NCBI GenBank assembly: GCA_029259935.1 | Contig: JAJDEH010000034.1 | Location: 1-25,738 of the forward strand | Direction: 5' to 3' | Length of the DNA: 25,738 bases | DNA from: Planctomycetota bacterium | Lineage (GTDB): Bacteria > Planctomycetota > Planctomycetia > Pirellulales > Pirellulaceae | Part shown: positions 17,967-25,722 of the stretch, piece by piece | How positions within the stretch are numbered: the stretch's first letter is position 1 | How the letters are laid out: the number at the start of each line of letters is the position of its first letter | Translations under genes and position numbers: made by a program | Notes under the pieces: generated by a model | What the model was told of the DNA's origin: nothing | Seen by the model: only the letters and a program-made list of their open reading frames with translations | The model's database searches: none

Positions 17967-19073
17967 TTACTTTTCCTTCGCGCGGAGGACGGAATCGATC
18001 GTTCGATACGCGCCTTCGCGCATGTCGCCAGGGAAATTGTGATCGCAGTCGGGATGTTCGATGGTCAAATCTTTTTCGTCGCCCAGCAATTTGTAAACCG
18101 GCCGCGCGGCTTGCGCGCACTTATCGACGCTCTGCCAAACAAAGTTGCTGTCGTGCAGTGGCGCGTTGACAAACAGCGGTCGCGGGGCCAGCGCGCCGAG
18201 CATTTCATGAAAGTCGAACGGAATCTCCTCCAACTTGCCGCGATAGTTCGACAGCCGCGGCATGTAGCGGATCTGGCACCAGCCTTTGCCAAAGTACCAA
18301 TTGCGTTCCGCGCCGTGGTAGTAGTCGAGATAAGAATCGAAGCCGCAACTGCTGGCAATCACCGAAATGCGATTATCGAACACGGCGGTATAGATTGCGT
18401 TGTGCCCGCCCAGCGAATGGCCGATTGCGCCGAAGCCGGGCGAACTGTCCACGTAGTCAAGTTCCGTCAGCAGATCGAGCCCGCGCGAGCCGTCCCAGAT
18501 CGCTTTCATCGTCCCGCTGACGTAACCGAGCCCGCCAAGATTCGGCCAGTAGTTGGCCAAGTGCGTGTAGGCGGGCGACAGCGTGACATAGCCGCGCTCG
18601 GTCAGTTCGGCCGCGTATTGCCGGCCGGCACGGCCTCCCAAACCGACCACGACTTTGTGGCCGACCTTATTGTCGGTCGGATGCAGGCAGACCACGGCCG
18701 GTGCCTTACGTTTTCCTTCGAGTACGGTCTTGGGGATACACAGATAAGCCGGAGTTCGCGAATCAGGCTCGGACTGATACGTGATCAAACGCCGCACATA
18801 GGTTCCAGCGTCAACTTCCTCGACGACCTGCACATCCAACGACACGCGCCGATCATCGCCCGGAAATTTGCCCATCACGGTTTCCATTCCCGCCACAATT
18901 TCCGCCCGCCGGCGTTGCCAATCAGCCGCCGTTTTCACGGGTTCGATCTGCCCATCGGCATCGCGATATTGCAGCAGATTGTCGCGCTCCAGCCGCGTGG
19001 GTTGTTGCCCCATCGCGACAACGCACCACAAACAACCCAGTCCGGCTAACACACTAACAGCGGCTTTCTTCAT
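17967..19073 (-). CDS. Secreted alpha/beta-hydrolase, acetyl-esterase-like
   Basis: From ATG 19073 (GAGG upstream) the product is 368 residues with an N-terminal export signal (AAVSVLAGLGCLWCVVAMG). The nucleophile elbow GHSLGGHNAIY marks an alpha/beta-hydrolase with Ser as nucleophile; CLHPTDN is a plausible oxyanion region and H in DCDHNFPGD near the C-terminus is a good catalytic His. This type of planctomycete esterase (acetyl xylan esterase-like, or dienelactone-hydrolase-like) is often found with carbohydrate-active genes. The frame runs to 19283, but that extension reads through the intergenic repeat and is rejected. The next gene starts at the base after this stop, so the two form one unit. 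Confidence 0.82.
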   Translation of the reverse strand: MKKAAVSVLAGLGCLWCVVAMGQQPTRLERDNLLQYRDADGQIEPVKTAADWQRRRAEIVAGMETVMGKFPGDDRRVSLDVQVVEEVDAGTYVRRLITYQSEPDSRTPAYLCIPKTVLEGKRKAPAVVCLHPTDNKVGHKVVVGLGGRAGRQYAAELTERGYVTLSPAYTHLANYWPNLGGLGYVSGTMKAIWDGSRGLDLLTELDYVDSSPGFGAIGHSLGGHNAIYTAVFDNRISVIASSCGFDSYLDYYHGAERNWYFGKGWCQIRYMPRLSNYRGKLEEIPFDFHEMLGALAPRPLFVNAPLHDSNFVWQSVDKCAQAARPVYKLLGDEKDLTIEHPDCDHNFPGDMREGAYRTIDSVLRAKEK

Positions 19074-19450
19074 CAGGTTCAACCTCATTGTTTGCTGTAT
19101 TTTGAGCATTTGAAATTCGTGCTTGTTTCGGATTTCGATATTCGGATTTCGGATTTGGTTGGCGGCGGTGCAAGCGGCGCAGTCAAGAATTTGTAACAAA
19201 TATCCTGCCAAATTTGCGCTTCCTAATTTGCCCATTGCCCACGTCTTCAATCCGATTAGTGATTCCAAGCACCGATTTTGCATTTTGCATCCCGTGAGCC
19301 GAACTTGATGATAGACCGGTCACCGGCCAACTCGGAACCTTCAGAGCGGATCTTGCAGCTTTCATTATAATCGATTCGCGCCATGAGGGTGGTCTTTTGT
19401 TCGTGAGCCGACGCGGCTTGTCCGAACTCGGCTGAGGATTGCCCATCCAT
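19074..19450. repeat. Gene-free stretch with TTCGGATTT repeats
   Basis: No supported gene lies in these 377 bases. The part next to the hydrolase gene carries TTCGGATTT three times (19127-19135, 19141-19149, 19148-19156) and further on TTTTGCATTTTGCAT (about 19275-19289), both AT-rich short-word sequences against a GC-rich background. Similar arrays are, from memory, dispersed between genes in several planctomycete genomes. The stretch also holds the promoter region of the hydrolase/sialidase unit. Short frames on the minus strand (19183-19450) have no recognisable family. Confidence 0.5.
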
Positions 19451-20890
19451 TCATGCGATAATCTCTTTCACGACATTCCCGGCAACATCGGTCAGCCGGA
19501 ACGGGCGGCCGTGGTGTTCGAAGGTAAGACGTTCGTGATCGAGGCCCATGAGGTGGAGCATCGTGGCGTGCAAGTCGTTGATGTGAACCAGGCCTTCAAC
19601 GCCGCAGTAGCCGAAGTCGTCGGTAGCCCCGTGCGTGACGCCGCCCTTCACACCGCCTCCGGCCATCCACATGGTGAAGCCGTGATGATTGTGTTCCCGG
19701 CCTGGAGCATTCCTGTTGCCATCGAGAATCTGTGTGTGGGGAGTGCGCCCGAATTCGCCACCCCACAAGACGAGTGTATCGTCGAGCAGGCCTCGTCTCT
19801 TCAAATCGGTGAGCAGCCCCGCCACCGGCTTGTCGGAAACGGAGCATTCCTTTCTGAGGCCGGCGGCGATCTTGCCGTGGTGATCCCAGCCGCCGAGTGA
19901 GACTTGAACGAACCGCACGCCGGCTTCGGCAAATCGGCGGGCAAGCAAACATTGCCGCCCGAATTGATCCGTTGGCTTCTCGTCGATGCCGTACAGGGCC
20001 AGTGTTTCTTTCGACTCCTCGGCGAAGTTGACTAGTCGAGGCGTTTCCGTCTGCATGCGGAAGGCGAGTTCAAAAGACTCAATGACGCCTTCCATCTGTT
20101 GATCCGTCCCAAGCCGCTCCAATTGCCGACGGTTCATGGATTGAATCAGGTCAATGCGGCGACGCTGGACTCCCGCGGGGATTTGGGAGTCGGTCAAGTG
20201 GCGGATGGGAGCCTTGTCCGGTGAGGATCTCACGTGTTGGATGGCGGTGCCCTGGTGAATGGCGGGTAGGAATGCGCTGCTGAAGTTGCGCTCGCCTTCG
20301 GCAGGCAGGATGGTGATGTAGGAAGGCAGTTGCTGGTTCTCCGTGCCCAGGCCGTACGACAGCCACGAGCCCATCGAAGGAACGGTGTCGAAGAGATTAC
20401 CCGTGTGGAGTTGCCGGATCGCTACCGGATGGTTGGGGCTATCCGCCTGCACTGCTCGCAGAACACAGAGTTTGTCGGCGTGCCGGGCGGTATGCGGTAA
20501 CAGGTCGCTCATATAGAGGCCGCATTCGCCTTGGTGCTTGAAACCGGAAACCGGTCCCAGGAGTCGCGTGTTATCAAGACCGACGGTCGCTTCGGTCTCC
20601 GGCAACTTGTAAGGCAGCGGCTGGCCCGATCCCTTCGCCAGGTGCTGCTTGTGATCGTAGAGGTCCACCTGCGATGGGCCTCCGGACATGAACAGGAAGA
20701 TGATGCGTTTCGCCCGCGCCGGAAAGTGAGGTCGCCGAGCGGCCAAAGGCGAATTCCCGTCGCCACTGCTGATTTCCGCGGCGGTTGGCTGTTGCAGCAT
20801 GGCGCTCAGTGCAAGCGAACCGAACCCGCAGCTCGTGGCCCGGAGAAAGTCTCGCCGCGAAGGGGTTGTTGATTGGCTGGAGATTTCCAT
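19451..20890 (-). CDS. DUF1501 family Tat-exported protein (sulfatase-like fold)
   Basis: DUF1501 proteins belong to the alkaline-phosphatase/sulfatase-like superfamily and are paired with PSCyt/DUF1553 proteins in Planctomycetes; their substrate is unknown. From ATG 20890 the product is 479 residues, with a twin-arginine signal SRRDFLRA (11-18), IIFLFMSGGPSQVDLYDHK, LGGWDHHGKIA, LWGGEFGRTPH and EHNHHGFTMWMAGGGVKGG. These histidine- and acid-rich motifs suggest a metal-binding active site. It starts 7 bases after the end of the large cytochrome-domain gene, so the two are co-transcribed. The upstream in-frame start at 20938 would overlap that gene and hide the Tat signal. The function is not assignable further. 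Confidence 0.9.
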   Translation of the reverse strand: MEISSQSTTPSRRDFLRATSCGFGSLALSAMLQQPTAAEISSGDGNSPLAARRPHFPARAKRIIFLFMSGGPSQVDLYDHKQHLAKGSGQPLPYKLPETEATVGLDNTRLLGPVSGFKHQGECGLYMSDLLPHTARHADKLCVLRAVQADSPNHPVAIRQLHTGNLFDTVPSMGSWLSYGLGTENQQLPSYITILPAEGERNFSSAFLPAIHQGTAIQHVRSSPDKAPIRHLTDSQIPAGVQRRRIDLIQSMNRRQLERLGTDQQMEGVIESFELAFRMQTETPRLVNFAEESKETLALYGIDEKPTDQFGRQCLLARRFAEAGVRFVQVSLGGWDHHGKIAAGLRKECSVSDKPVAGLLTDLKRRGLLDDTLVLWGGEFGRTPHTQILDGNRNAPGREHNHHGFTMWMAGGGVKGGVTHGATDDFGYCGVEGLVHINDLHATMLHLMGLDHERLTFEHHGRPFRLTDVAGNVVKEIIA

Positions 20891-20897
20891 GGTTGTC

Positions 20898-23800
20898 TTA
20901 CTCACGAAACAGAAAGCTGTTGGAGCCGAGTATGGCATGGCATAGCTGCGTCCACGCCGCCGACCTGTTGCCTTTTAGGTCAGCCGTGCACTGGTCGAGG
21001 AACGTCAGCGCTGTCTCGATTTCTTTCGCGTCGGCCGGGCGACTGACCGTCAGCAGATACAGCCGGTTAAGGCGGGCCTGTTCGTCGTCGGGTTCTTCGT
21101 TCTTCAGACGCTCGGCCAGCTTGTTGGCCTGATGTTTCACAAACGGCGCGTTGAGCAGGAAGAGAGCCTGAGTAGCGACGGTGGTATTGGGGCGTGCGCC
21201 GGTGATCTCGCTGGGGTGTGGGAAATCAAAGGCGCTGAGGATTTCAAGTTCGCCAACGGGCCGTTCGCGTTTGAGCGGAAGGTAGACGGAGCGTCGATTC
21301 TTAACGTAAGCCGCGATCTTGCCGCCCCAGTTGGCAGGATTCACATTTCCGCCAGCGCCGAGGATGTTGCCCTTGAGCTCAAGGCCGAGCGACGGTCCGC
21401 CACGACCGGGATCAAGTTCACCGCTCGCGGCCAGCATGGAATCGCGAATCGATTCGGCCGTTAGTCTCCGACGAGGCATTCGCCAGAGCAAACGGTTATC
21501 GGGATCAATCGCGGCAGCTAGGGCGTTGTGAGATGACGCCATCTGGTAGGTTCGCGACATCACCATGCGACGCACGGTCGTCTTGAGTGACCAGCGATCC
21601 TCCTCACGCAATCGGACCGCCAGGAAGTCGAGCAACCCCGGATGACTTGGCGTTTCGCCGTGGACACCGAAGTAATCGACCGAGCGGACAAGTCCCTTTC
21701 CAAAGAGGTGATGCCACACGCGATTGACAAGGACTCGCGAAGTGAGCGGGTTTGAGGGATCGGTCAGCCACTGGGCAAGTTGCGCGCGACCGCTGGTTCC
21801 CGGCGAGATGTCGTAGTTCTTCGACACGGAAACAGCGTCCACAAAGCCGCGTGGGACGATGTCACCGAGCGACTGGAAGTCACCGCGCCGATAGATCGGG
21901 CTGTCACGTGGTGTTACAATGTCTTTTACGGCAAGTGCCCGCGCGTGATTGGGCCGCGCCATTTCCAGGCGTTTGGTCAGACTCTCCAGCTTGCGGTTGA
22001 TGTCTGCGATGCGCGGGTTGGCGGAAGCGACTGCCCGACCGCTGAAAATCTGCAAGGCAATATTCGGTTTGCCCCGCTCACCAATATCGACCGCGTGTGA
22101 ATGATTAATCCCCCCACCCGTCCATCCCGGAATGGAACATTTCGCATAGACGGGCAACCCGGTGCCGGCCTGTTTCCCTTTGATGCTGCCGAGTTGGCAC
22201 TTGTTGAAATCTTCCGCAAAGACAACTCGCGATGTGCCTGATTCCGCGATCGACAAATCATCGATTGCGCCGCCGAACCGACCTGTGTTATCGCTTGAAG
22301 TGATGTGCAACGTCACTCCGCCTGAGCCATCTCCGGTATAAGCGAACGACGCCGCGCTAAGCTGCTGAGCGTCCGCCTTGCTGGACCAGGCGTGCGGTCG
22401 ATGGACGTGGTAAGCAAGCACCGTCCCGTCTGTGCGTAGCACCTGCAGAAGCAAACCATCCGGCCTGGTGGTTGCCTGGCTGGCCCCAGCCCAGACCGAA
22501 GGGCCCGCGGCGAAACAGACGCGATACTCGCGGCCGTCATCGTTCGCGCTGATTCCTGATTCCAGCGTGAGTGCATTTGCCTGATCGTTGACCGCCTTCT
22601 TTGTGAACCTGTGTTTCTCATCGTCCCGCTGTAGATCTGAAAGTTCTACCTCGAGCTTCCGCTGTTGCTGGCTGATCTCCCGAGAAAGTCGCTCGAACTC
22701 CGTGGCAGCTCCCGGTAGTTCCGGAAGCGTCACGTGAGTGATCTGACTCCAGACACCGGGACCGTCGTAGCTGGTGGTGAGCGTGCTGTGAAAAATCCCC
22801 GCCAGTGCGTAGTAGTCCGCGGTCGGAATCGGGTCGAACTTGTGGTCGTGACACCGAGCACAGGAAATCGTTTGAGCAAGAAAGGTGCGCCCGATGCGGT
22901 CGATCTGATGGTCCACAACGTCTGCCGCCAGTTGCCCTTTGATGTAGTTCTGAAGCGTCCACGGTCCGATCGCCAGGTATCCAGTCGCGATGATCTGCTC
23001 GCGCTGCTGCTCGGCGTTTTCGTAAGGCAACAGGTCGCCAGCGATCTGCTCGTGGATAAATCGATCCAGCGGTTTGTCTGAATTGATCGCCCCGATGACG
23101 TAGTCCCGGTAACGCCACGCGTCTCGGATCAGGACGTTACCCTGAATGTCGGCGAGGTCCGCGTAACACGACAGATCGAACCAGTGCCGCGCCCAGTGGT
23201 CCCCGAACCCGGGGGATTCCAGCAGCCGGTTGACGACTGTTTCGTACGCGCGATCAGATCGGTCGTTAATAAACGAATCGATTTCTTCCGCCGTTGGTGG
23301 CAGGCCCGTCAGATCAAACGTGACGCGACGCAGCAGCGTGTAGCGATCGGCGTCGATGGCCGGGCCAAGCCCTTCCTCCTCTAGTCCGGCCAGGACAAAG
23401 GCATCGAGATCACCCCGCGGCCACTTCGCGTCCTTCACTTTTGGAACCGATGGCTTCGTGATCGGCTGAAGAGCCCAGAGCTTTTCGGGATCGACCTTTG
23501 TTGCTTTTGATTCGCGAGGGTCGGGCGCTCCCATCGCCACCCATCTTTCCAACAAAGCAATTTCACTGGCCGGAAGTTGTTCCTCCGGCGGCATCTCATA
23601 CCCTTCGTACCGAACCGCCGCGATCAAGAGACTCTCTCGGGGCTTTCCCGGAACGATGGCAGGTCCTTCGCTGCCACCCTTCTTCCAGCCGTGACGAGAA
23701 TCCAGAACCAGGCCGCCTTTCGCTGTACCGGACTCATGACTGTGGCATTCATAGCAACGGCGTTTGAGGATCGGGGCGATCTGCTTCTCAAAGAACTCGA

Positions 23801-23918
23801 TAGCCGCAGCGTTGGCCGCTCTGACTGCGTTCCTGCCGGCAGCAACGTCCTGTGCGGAGGCGATAGCGCAGGTGAGAACCACGGTTACGAACGCGACGCA
23901 GGCTGCTGGTTTGCACAT
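20898..23918 (-). CDS. Planctomycete cytochrome-domain protein (PSCyt1-DUF1549-DUF1553)
   Basis: A 1006-residue exported protein with a signal peptide ending near SAQ. PSCyt1 (about 45-130) has the heme motif CYECH (C55, C58, H59) and GGLVLDSR. DUF1549 (about 165-380) includes DLTGLPPTAEEID and a second CxxCH in ISCARCHDHKFDPIP (C353, C356, H357). About 420-630 is an insert with jelly-roll-like sequence (GWTGGGINHSHAVDIGERGK), possibly carbohydrate-binding. DUF1553 (about 690-960) has LVNRVWHHLFGKGLV. This architecture is typical of Planctomycetes and linked by context to redox or polymer metabolism at the cell envelope. ATG 23918 overlaps the GntR stop (TGATG); a GTG one codon earlier is also possible. 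Confidence 0.9.
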   Translation of the reverse strand: MCKPAACVAFVTVVLTCAIASAQDVAAGRNAVRAANAAAIEFFEKQIAPILKRRCYECHSHESGTAKGGLVLDSRHGWKKGGSEGPAIVPGKPRESLLIAAVRYEGYEMPPEEQLPASEIALLERWVAMGAPDPRESKATKVDPEKLWALQPITKPSVPKVKDAKWPRGDLDAFVLAGLEEEGLGPAIDADRYTLLRRVTFDLTGLPPTAEEIDSFINDRSDRAYETVVNRLLESPGFGDHWARHWFDLSCYADLADIQGNVLIRDAWRYRDYVIGAINSDKPLDRFIHEQIAGDLLPYENAEQQREQIIATGYLAIGPWTLQNYIKGQLAADVVDHQIDRIGRTFLAQTISCARCHDHKFDPIPTADYYALAGIFHSTLTTSYDGPGVWSQITHVTLPELPGAATEFERLSREISQQQRKLEVELSDLQRDDEKHRFTKKAVNDQANALTLESGISANDDGREYRVCFAAGPSVWAGASQATTRPDGLLLQVLRTDGTVLAYHVHRPHAWSSKADAQQLSAASFAYTGDGSGGVTLHITSSDNTGRFGGAIDDLSIAESGTSRVVFAEDFNKCQLGSIKGKQAGTGLPVYAKCSIPGWTGGGINHSHAVDIGERGKPNIALQIFSGRAVASANPRIADINRKLESLTKRLEMARPNHARALAVKDIVTPRDSPIYRRGDFQSLGDIVPRGFVDAVSVSKNYDISPGTSGRAQLAQWLTDPSNPLTSRVLVNRVWHHLFGKGLVRSVDYFGVHGETPSHPGLLDFLAVRLREEDRWSLKTTVRRMVMSRTYQMASSHNALAAAIDPDNRLLWRMPRRRLTAESIRDSMLAASGELDPGRGGPSLGLELKGNILGAGGNVNPANWGGKIAAYVKNRRSVYLPLKRERPVGELEILSAFDFPHPSEITGARPNTTVATQALFLLNAPFVKHQANKLAERLKNEEPDDEQARLNRLYLLTVSRPADAKEIETALTFLDQCTADLKGNRSAAWTQLCHAILGSNSFLFRE

Positions 23919-24676
23919 CACAAGACGTTCCCTTTGGCGCGAAGACCGTTCATTGCTGGCGGCTGTCGCATCTCATCAAGAAGACTGTTGTAGGCCGTGC
24001 GAATGTGGTCACGCATCTCGCTCTGTGCCCGCTCGACATCACCTGCTACCAGGGCCGAGTAAATCCGCGCGTGCGATTCGTTCGTTTCCGCGCGACGATT
24101 GTCAGACCAACGAACTCGATCCAGATGAGGCCTGACTTCGAGCAGCAGAATCTTTAGCAACGAGGTCATGATGGAGTTGCCAGATAGTCGCCCAATCTCC
24201 AGATGAAATTCAACGTCCAGTTCGGCGTACTCAGGTGATTCGACTTCCAGCGGAATGCCGGCCATCTCGGCGAGAATCTGCCTGAGCCGAAACAGCTCCG
24301 ACAACTCTCTCCGCTCAGCCGCCCGCGCAACCATCGTCAATTCCAGCGCTTCGCGGGTTTCCAGAATGTGAAACAGATTCTGGTCAGCCTGCCCCACAAC
24401 CTCACCGAATGAGTGCGCCGCGGCCGGCGCAGAATCCTGAGCATCTTCCTCGGGCTGCACGATCGCGCCAACACGAGGAAGAACTTTCACCAGCCCCTTC
24501 GCCTGCGCAGTCAACAACGCATCCCGAACCGTACCTGCCTTCACGCCGAACTTGACGGCCAACTCTCGTATCGGCGGCAAGCGGTCACCGGGTGCCAGAT
24601 CGTTGTCCGCGATCAGATTGCCCACCAGCCCGACGACTTCGCCCACTTCGAGCGCTTCGGTCGCTGCATTTGCCAT
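23918..24676 (-). CDS. GntR-family regulator, FadR/FCD subfamily
   Basis: A 252-residue transcription factor. The winged helix (about 10-75) has LAPGDRLPPIRELAVKFGV and VRDALLTAQAKGLV, the GntR signature. The C-terminal FCD domain (about 100-230) has metal/ligand-type positions D and H in LDVEFHLEIGR, H in NESHARIYSAL and H in RDHIRTAYN. FCD regulators usually sense small organic acids or sugar acids. ATG 24676 or GTG 24682 may be the start; GGGAGA lies upstream of both. Its stop overlaps the next gene, so it is the first gene of the PSCyt/DUF1501 unit and probably regulates it. Three TGATNATCA palindromes upstream are good operator candidates. Confidence 0.92.
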   Translation of the reverse strand: MANAATEALEVGEVVGLVGNLIADNDLAPGDRLPPIRELAVKFGVKAGTVRDALLTAQAKGLVKVLPRVGAIVQPEEDAQDSAPAAAHSFGEVVGQADQNLFHILETREALELTMVARAAERRELSELFRLRQILAEMAGIPLEVESPEYAELDVEFHLEIGRLSGNSIMTSLLKILLLEVRPHLDRVRWSDNRRAETNESHARIYSALVAGDVERAQSEMRDHIRTAYNSLLDEMRQPPAMNGLRAKGNVL

Positions 24677-24698
24677 GTTCACTCACTCTCCCTTGGCC

Positions 24699-24707
24699 TG
24701 ATAATCA
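24699..24707. promoter_or_regulatory. Putative GntR operator, site 1
   Basis: TGATAATCA, a perfect 4+1+4 palindrome of form TGATNATCA, lies 23 bases upstream of the regulator ATG. Binding here would block transcription or translation start. The regulator-site pairing is inferred from proximity. Confidence 0.5.
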
Positions 24708-24783
24708 ATAGCAAACTTGCTTATTCTGTTTCTTTCCAGGTCATCCACCAGAAAACATGCTATTTCCTTTAAGTGCGACAGTG

Positions 24784-24817
24784 GGCTGATGATCAATTGA
24801 CGTTGTGATTATCAGCC
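24784..24817. promoter_or_regulatory. Putative GntR operators, sites 2 and 3 in a 12-bp inverted repeat
   Basis: GGCTGATGATCA (24784-24795) and TGATTATCAGCC (24806-24817) are reverse complements with one mismatch. Each contains its own TGATNATCA palindrome (24787-24795 and 24806-24814), centres 19 bases apart. Together with site 1 (24699-24707) this gives three matches to one motif within about 120 bases, far above expectation for a 9-bp word with one free base. A FCD-type GntR dimer is the natural candidate binder. Confidence 0.55.
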
Positions 24818-24966
24818 ACGGTTGCAGCGAATGTCAATGGGCAATAGTTGTTGTCGCCGAAGAGCCGAAGACATGTCGCCGAAGACATGCGTCAGTTGGC
24901 GTGGGCCATTCGTCTAGATAAGCTAACTCAGGAATGCAGATTCCAATTAGCCACTGACGCGTAACA
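24818..24966. repeat. Short tandem GCCGAAGA repeats upstream of the small plus-strand gene
   Basis: GCCGAAGA occurs at 24856-24863, 24864-24871 and 24878-24885, and GCCGAAGACATG occurs twice 14 bases apart (24864-24875, 24878-24889). No gene is seen in this stretch. It may be a slippage product or a binding-site cluster. Confidence 0.35.
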
Positions 24967-25113
24967 ATGAGCCAACCCAAGGGAAATCGCTGGTGGCAGT
25001 TCAGCATCCGGCAGATTGCGTTGTTAGTGGCGGTTTGGACTTTGCTCGCTTGGATTCTTTATCAATACTTCACTTACGATTTAGGGTGGTCGTGGACGGG
25101 CCTGACACCCTAG
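24967..25113 (+). CDS. Very small membrane protein, 48 residues
   Basis: ATG 24967 to TAG 25113 encodes 48 residues with one transmembrane helix (about 17-34: IALLVAVWTLLAWILYQY). The preceding WWQFSIRQIALLVAV follows a pattern often seen at the N-terminus of planctomycete proteins (F-S-[IL]-R-x-[IL]-L), and the next gene has the same feature. No good ribosome binding site precedes it, so expression is unproven. It may be a truncated relative of its neighbour. Function unknown. Confidence 0.4.
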   Translation: MSQPKGNRWWQFSIRQIALLVAVWTLLAWILYQYFTYDLGWSWTGLTP

Positions 25114-25180
25114 GTTATCTAAAAGACCTCGCCACGCCAGAAAGTTGGAGAATAGAATCCTGTATTAAAAGGCAACCGTC

Positions 25181-25612
25181 ATGATTGCAAAGACGAAGCG
25201 CCGGCTACGTTTGTGGCAACTGAGCTTGCGTACGATCTTGATTGCGGTAACGGCCGTTTGCATCAGCTTGCCTTGGTTCCTGCCGTCGCCCCCACCGGCC
25301 GCCAAACATCAATTCCGATGGGGCATGGGTGATGAAGATCAATTCGTGCATGTGTACATCGACAAGTTCAACACATTCTATGTGCTTACCCAGGATTGGG
25401 AAGAAGAAGTGGCGACGCGAAAAGAGCTGATCAAAACGCTTTGGAAGGCACTCTACGACGGGCCAAATCGAAACGACCCCACTCATTTGATCATAGTTCC
25501 GCATGCCGAGTCCGACATTCAGCGATATGTCACGGTATACGACGTCGCGGTCGATCTTGAAGTGGACTTCATCTGCATCTCGATGACCGAAGACGACGGT
25601 ATTTTCTATTAG
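25181..25612 (+). CDS. Small membrane-anchored protein with an ExbD/TolR-like tail (tentative)
   Basis: A 143-residue protein with AAGG upstream of ATG 25181. The N-terminus LWQLSLRTILIAVTAVCIS is a single membrane anchor with the same planctomycete-style motif as the gene before it. The soluble part ends THLIIVPHAESDIQRYVTVYDVAVDLEVDFICISM, whose strand-turn-helix-strand rhythm resembles the periplasmic domain of ExbD/TolR proteins (V-I-x-[AP]-x-x-x-x-x-x-Y-x-x-V). There is no ExbB-like partner in view, and the conserved membrane Asp of ExbD is not present in the anchor, so it is at best a degenerate or fold-only relative. Called hypothetical. Confidence 0.7.
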   Translation: MIAKTKRRLRLWQLSLRTILIAVTAVCISLPWFLPSPPPAAKHQFRWGMGDEDQFVHVYIDKFNTFYVLTQDWEEEVATRKELIKTLWKALYDGPNRNDPTHLIIVPHAESDIQRYVTVYDVAVDLEVDFICISMTEDDGIFY

Positions 25613-25670
25613 CAGTCCGGTAAAGATAACTTTGAGTGGCTAGTGCTTTGTCACAGCTCAATGTTAGGGT

Positions 25671-25722
25671 GCCTCGGGCATCTTGCCCGTACTCGTAGCG
25701 TCCACTGGCGAGACGCCAGTGG
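25671..25722. repeat. Double-hairpin intergenic repeat at the right end
   Basis: Two perfect inverted repeats follow the last gene: CGGGC (25675-25679) with GCCCG (25685-25689), and CCACTGGCG (25702-25710) with CGCCAGTGG (25714-25722), a 9-bp stem with a 3-base loop. The wording (TGCC...GGGCATCTTGCCCG...CGCCAGTGGCACC) is, from memory, that of dispersed intergenic repeats in Pirellula-type genomes. The second stem could also serve as a terminator-like or REP-like element. It may continue past the window. Confidence 0.55.

Noticed and set aside
18039..19049. Open frame of 336 codons on the plus strand
   Set aside because: Antisense to the alpha/beta-hydrolase with its GHSLGG motif; no family signal.
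19074..19283. N-terminal extension of the alpha/beta-hydrolase
   Set aside because: It reads through the TTCGGATTT repeat and would bury the export signal; ATG 19073 has its own GAGG.
19183..19450. Short minus-strand frames in the gap before the DUF1501 gene
   Set aside because: Two overlapping frames with low-complexity content, no family and no strong ribosome binding site.
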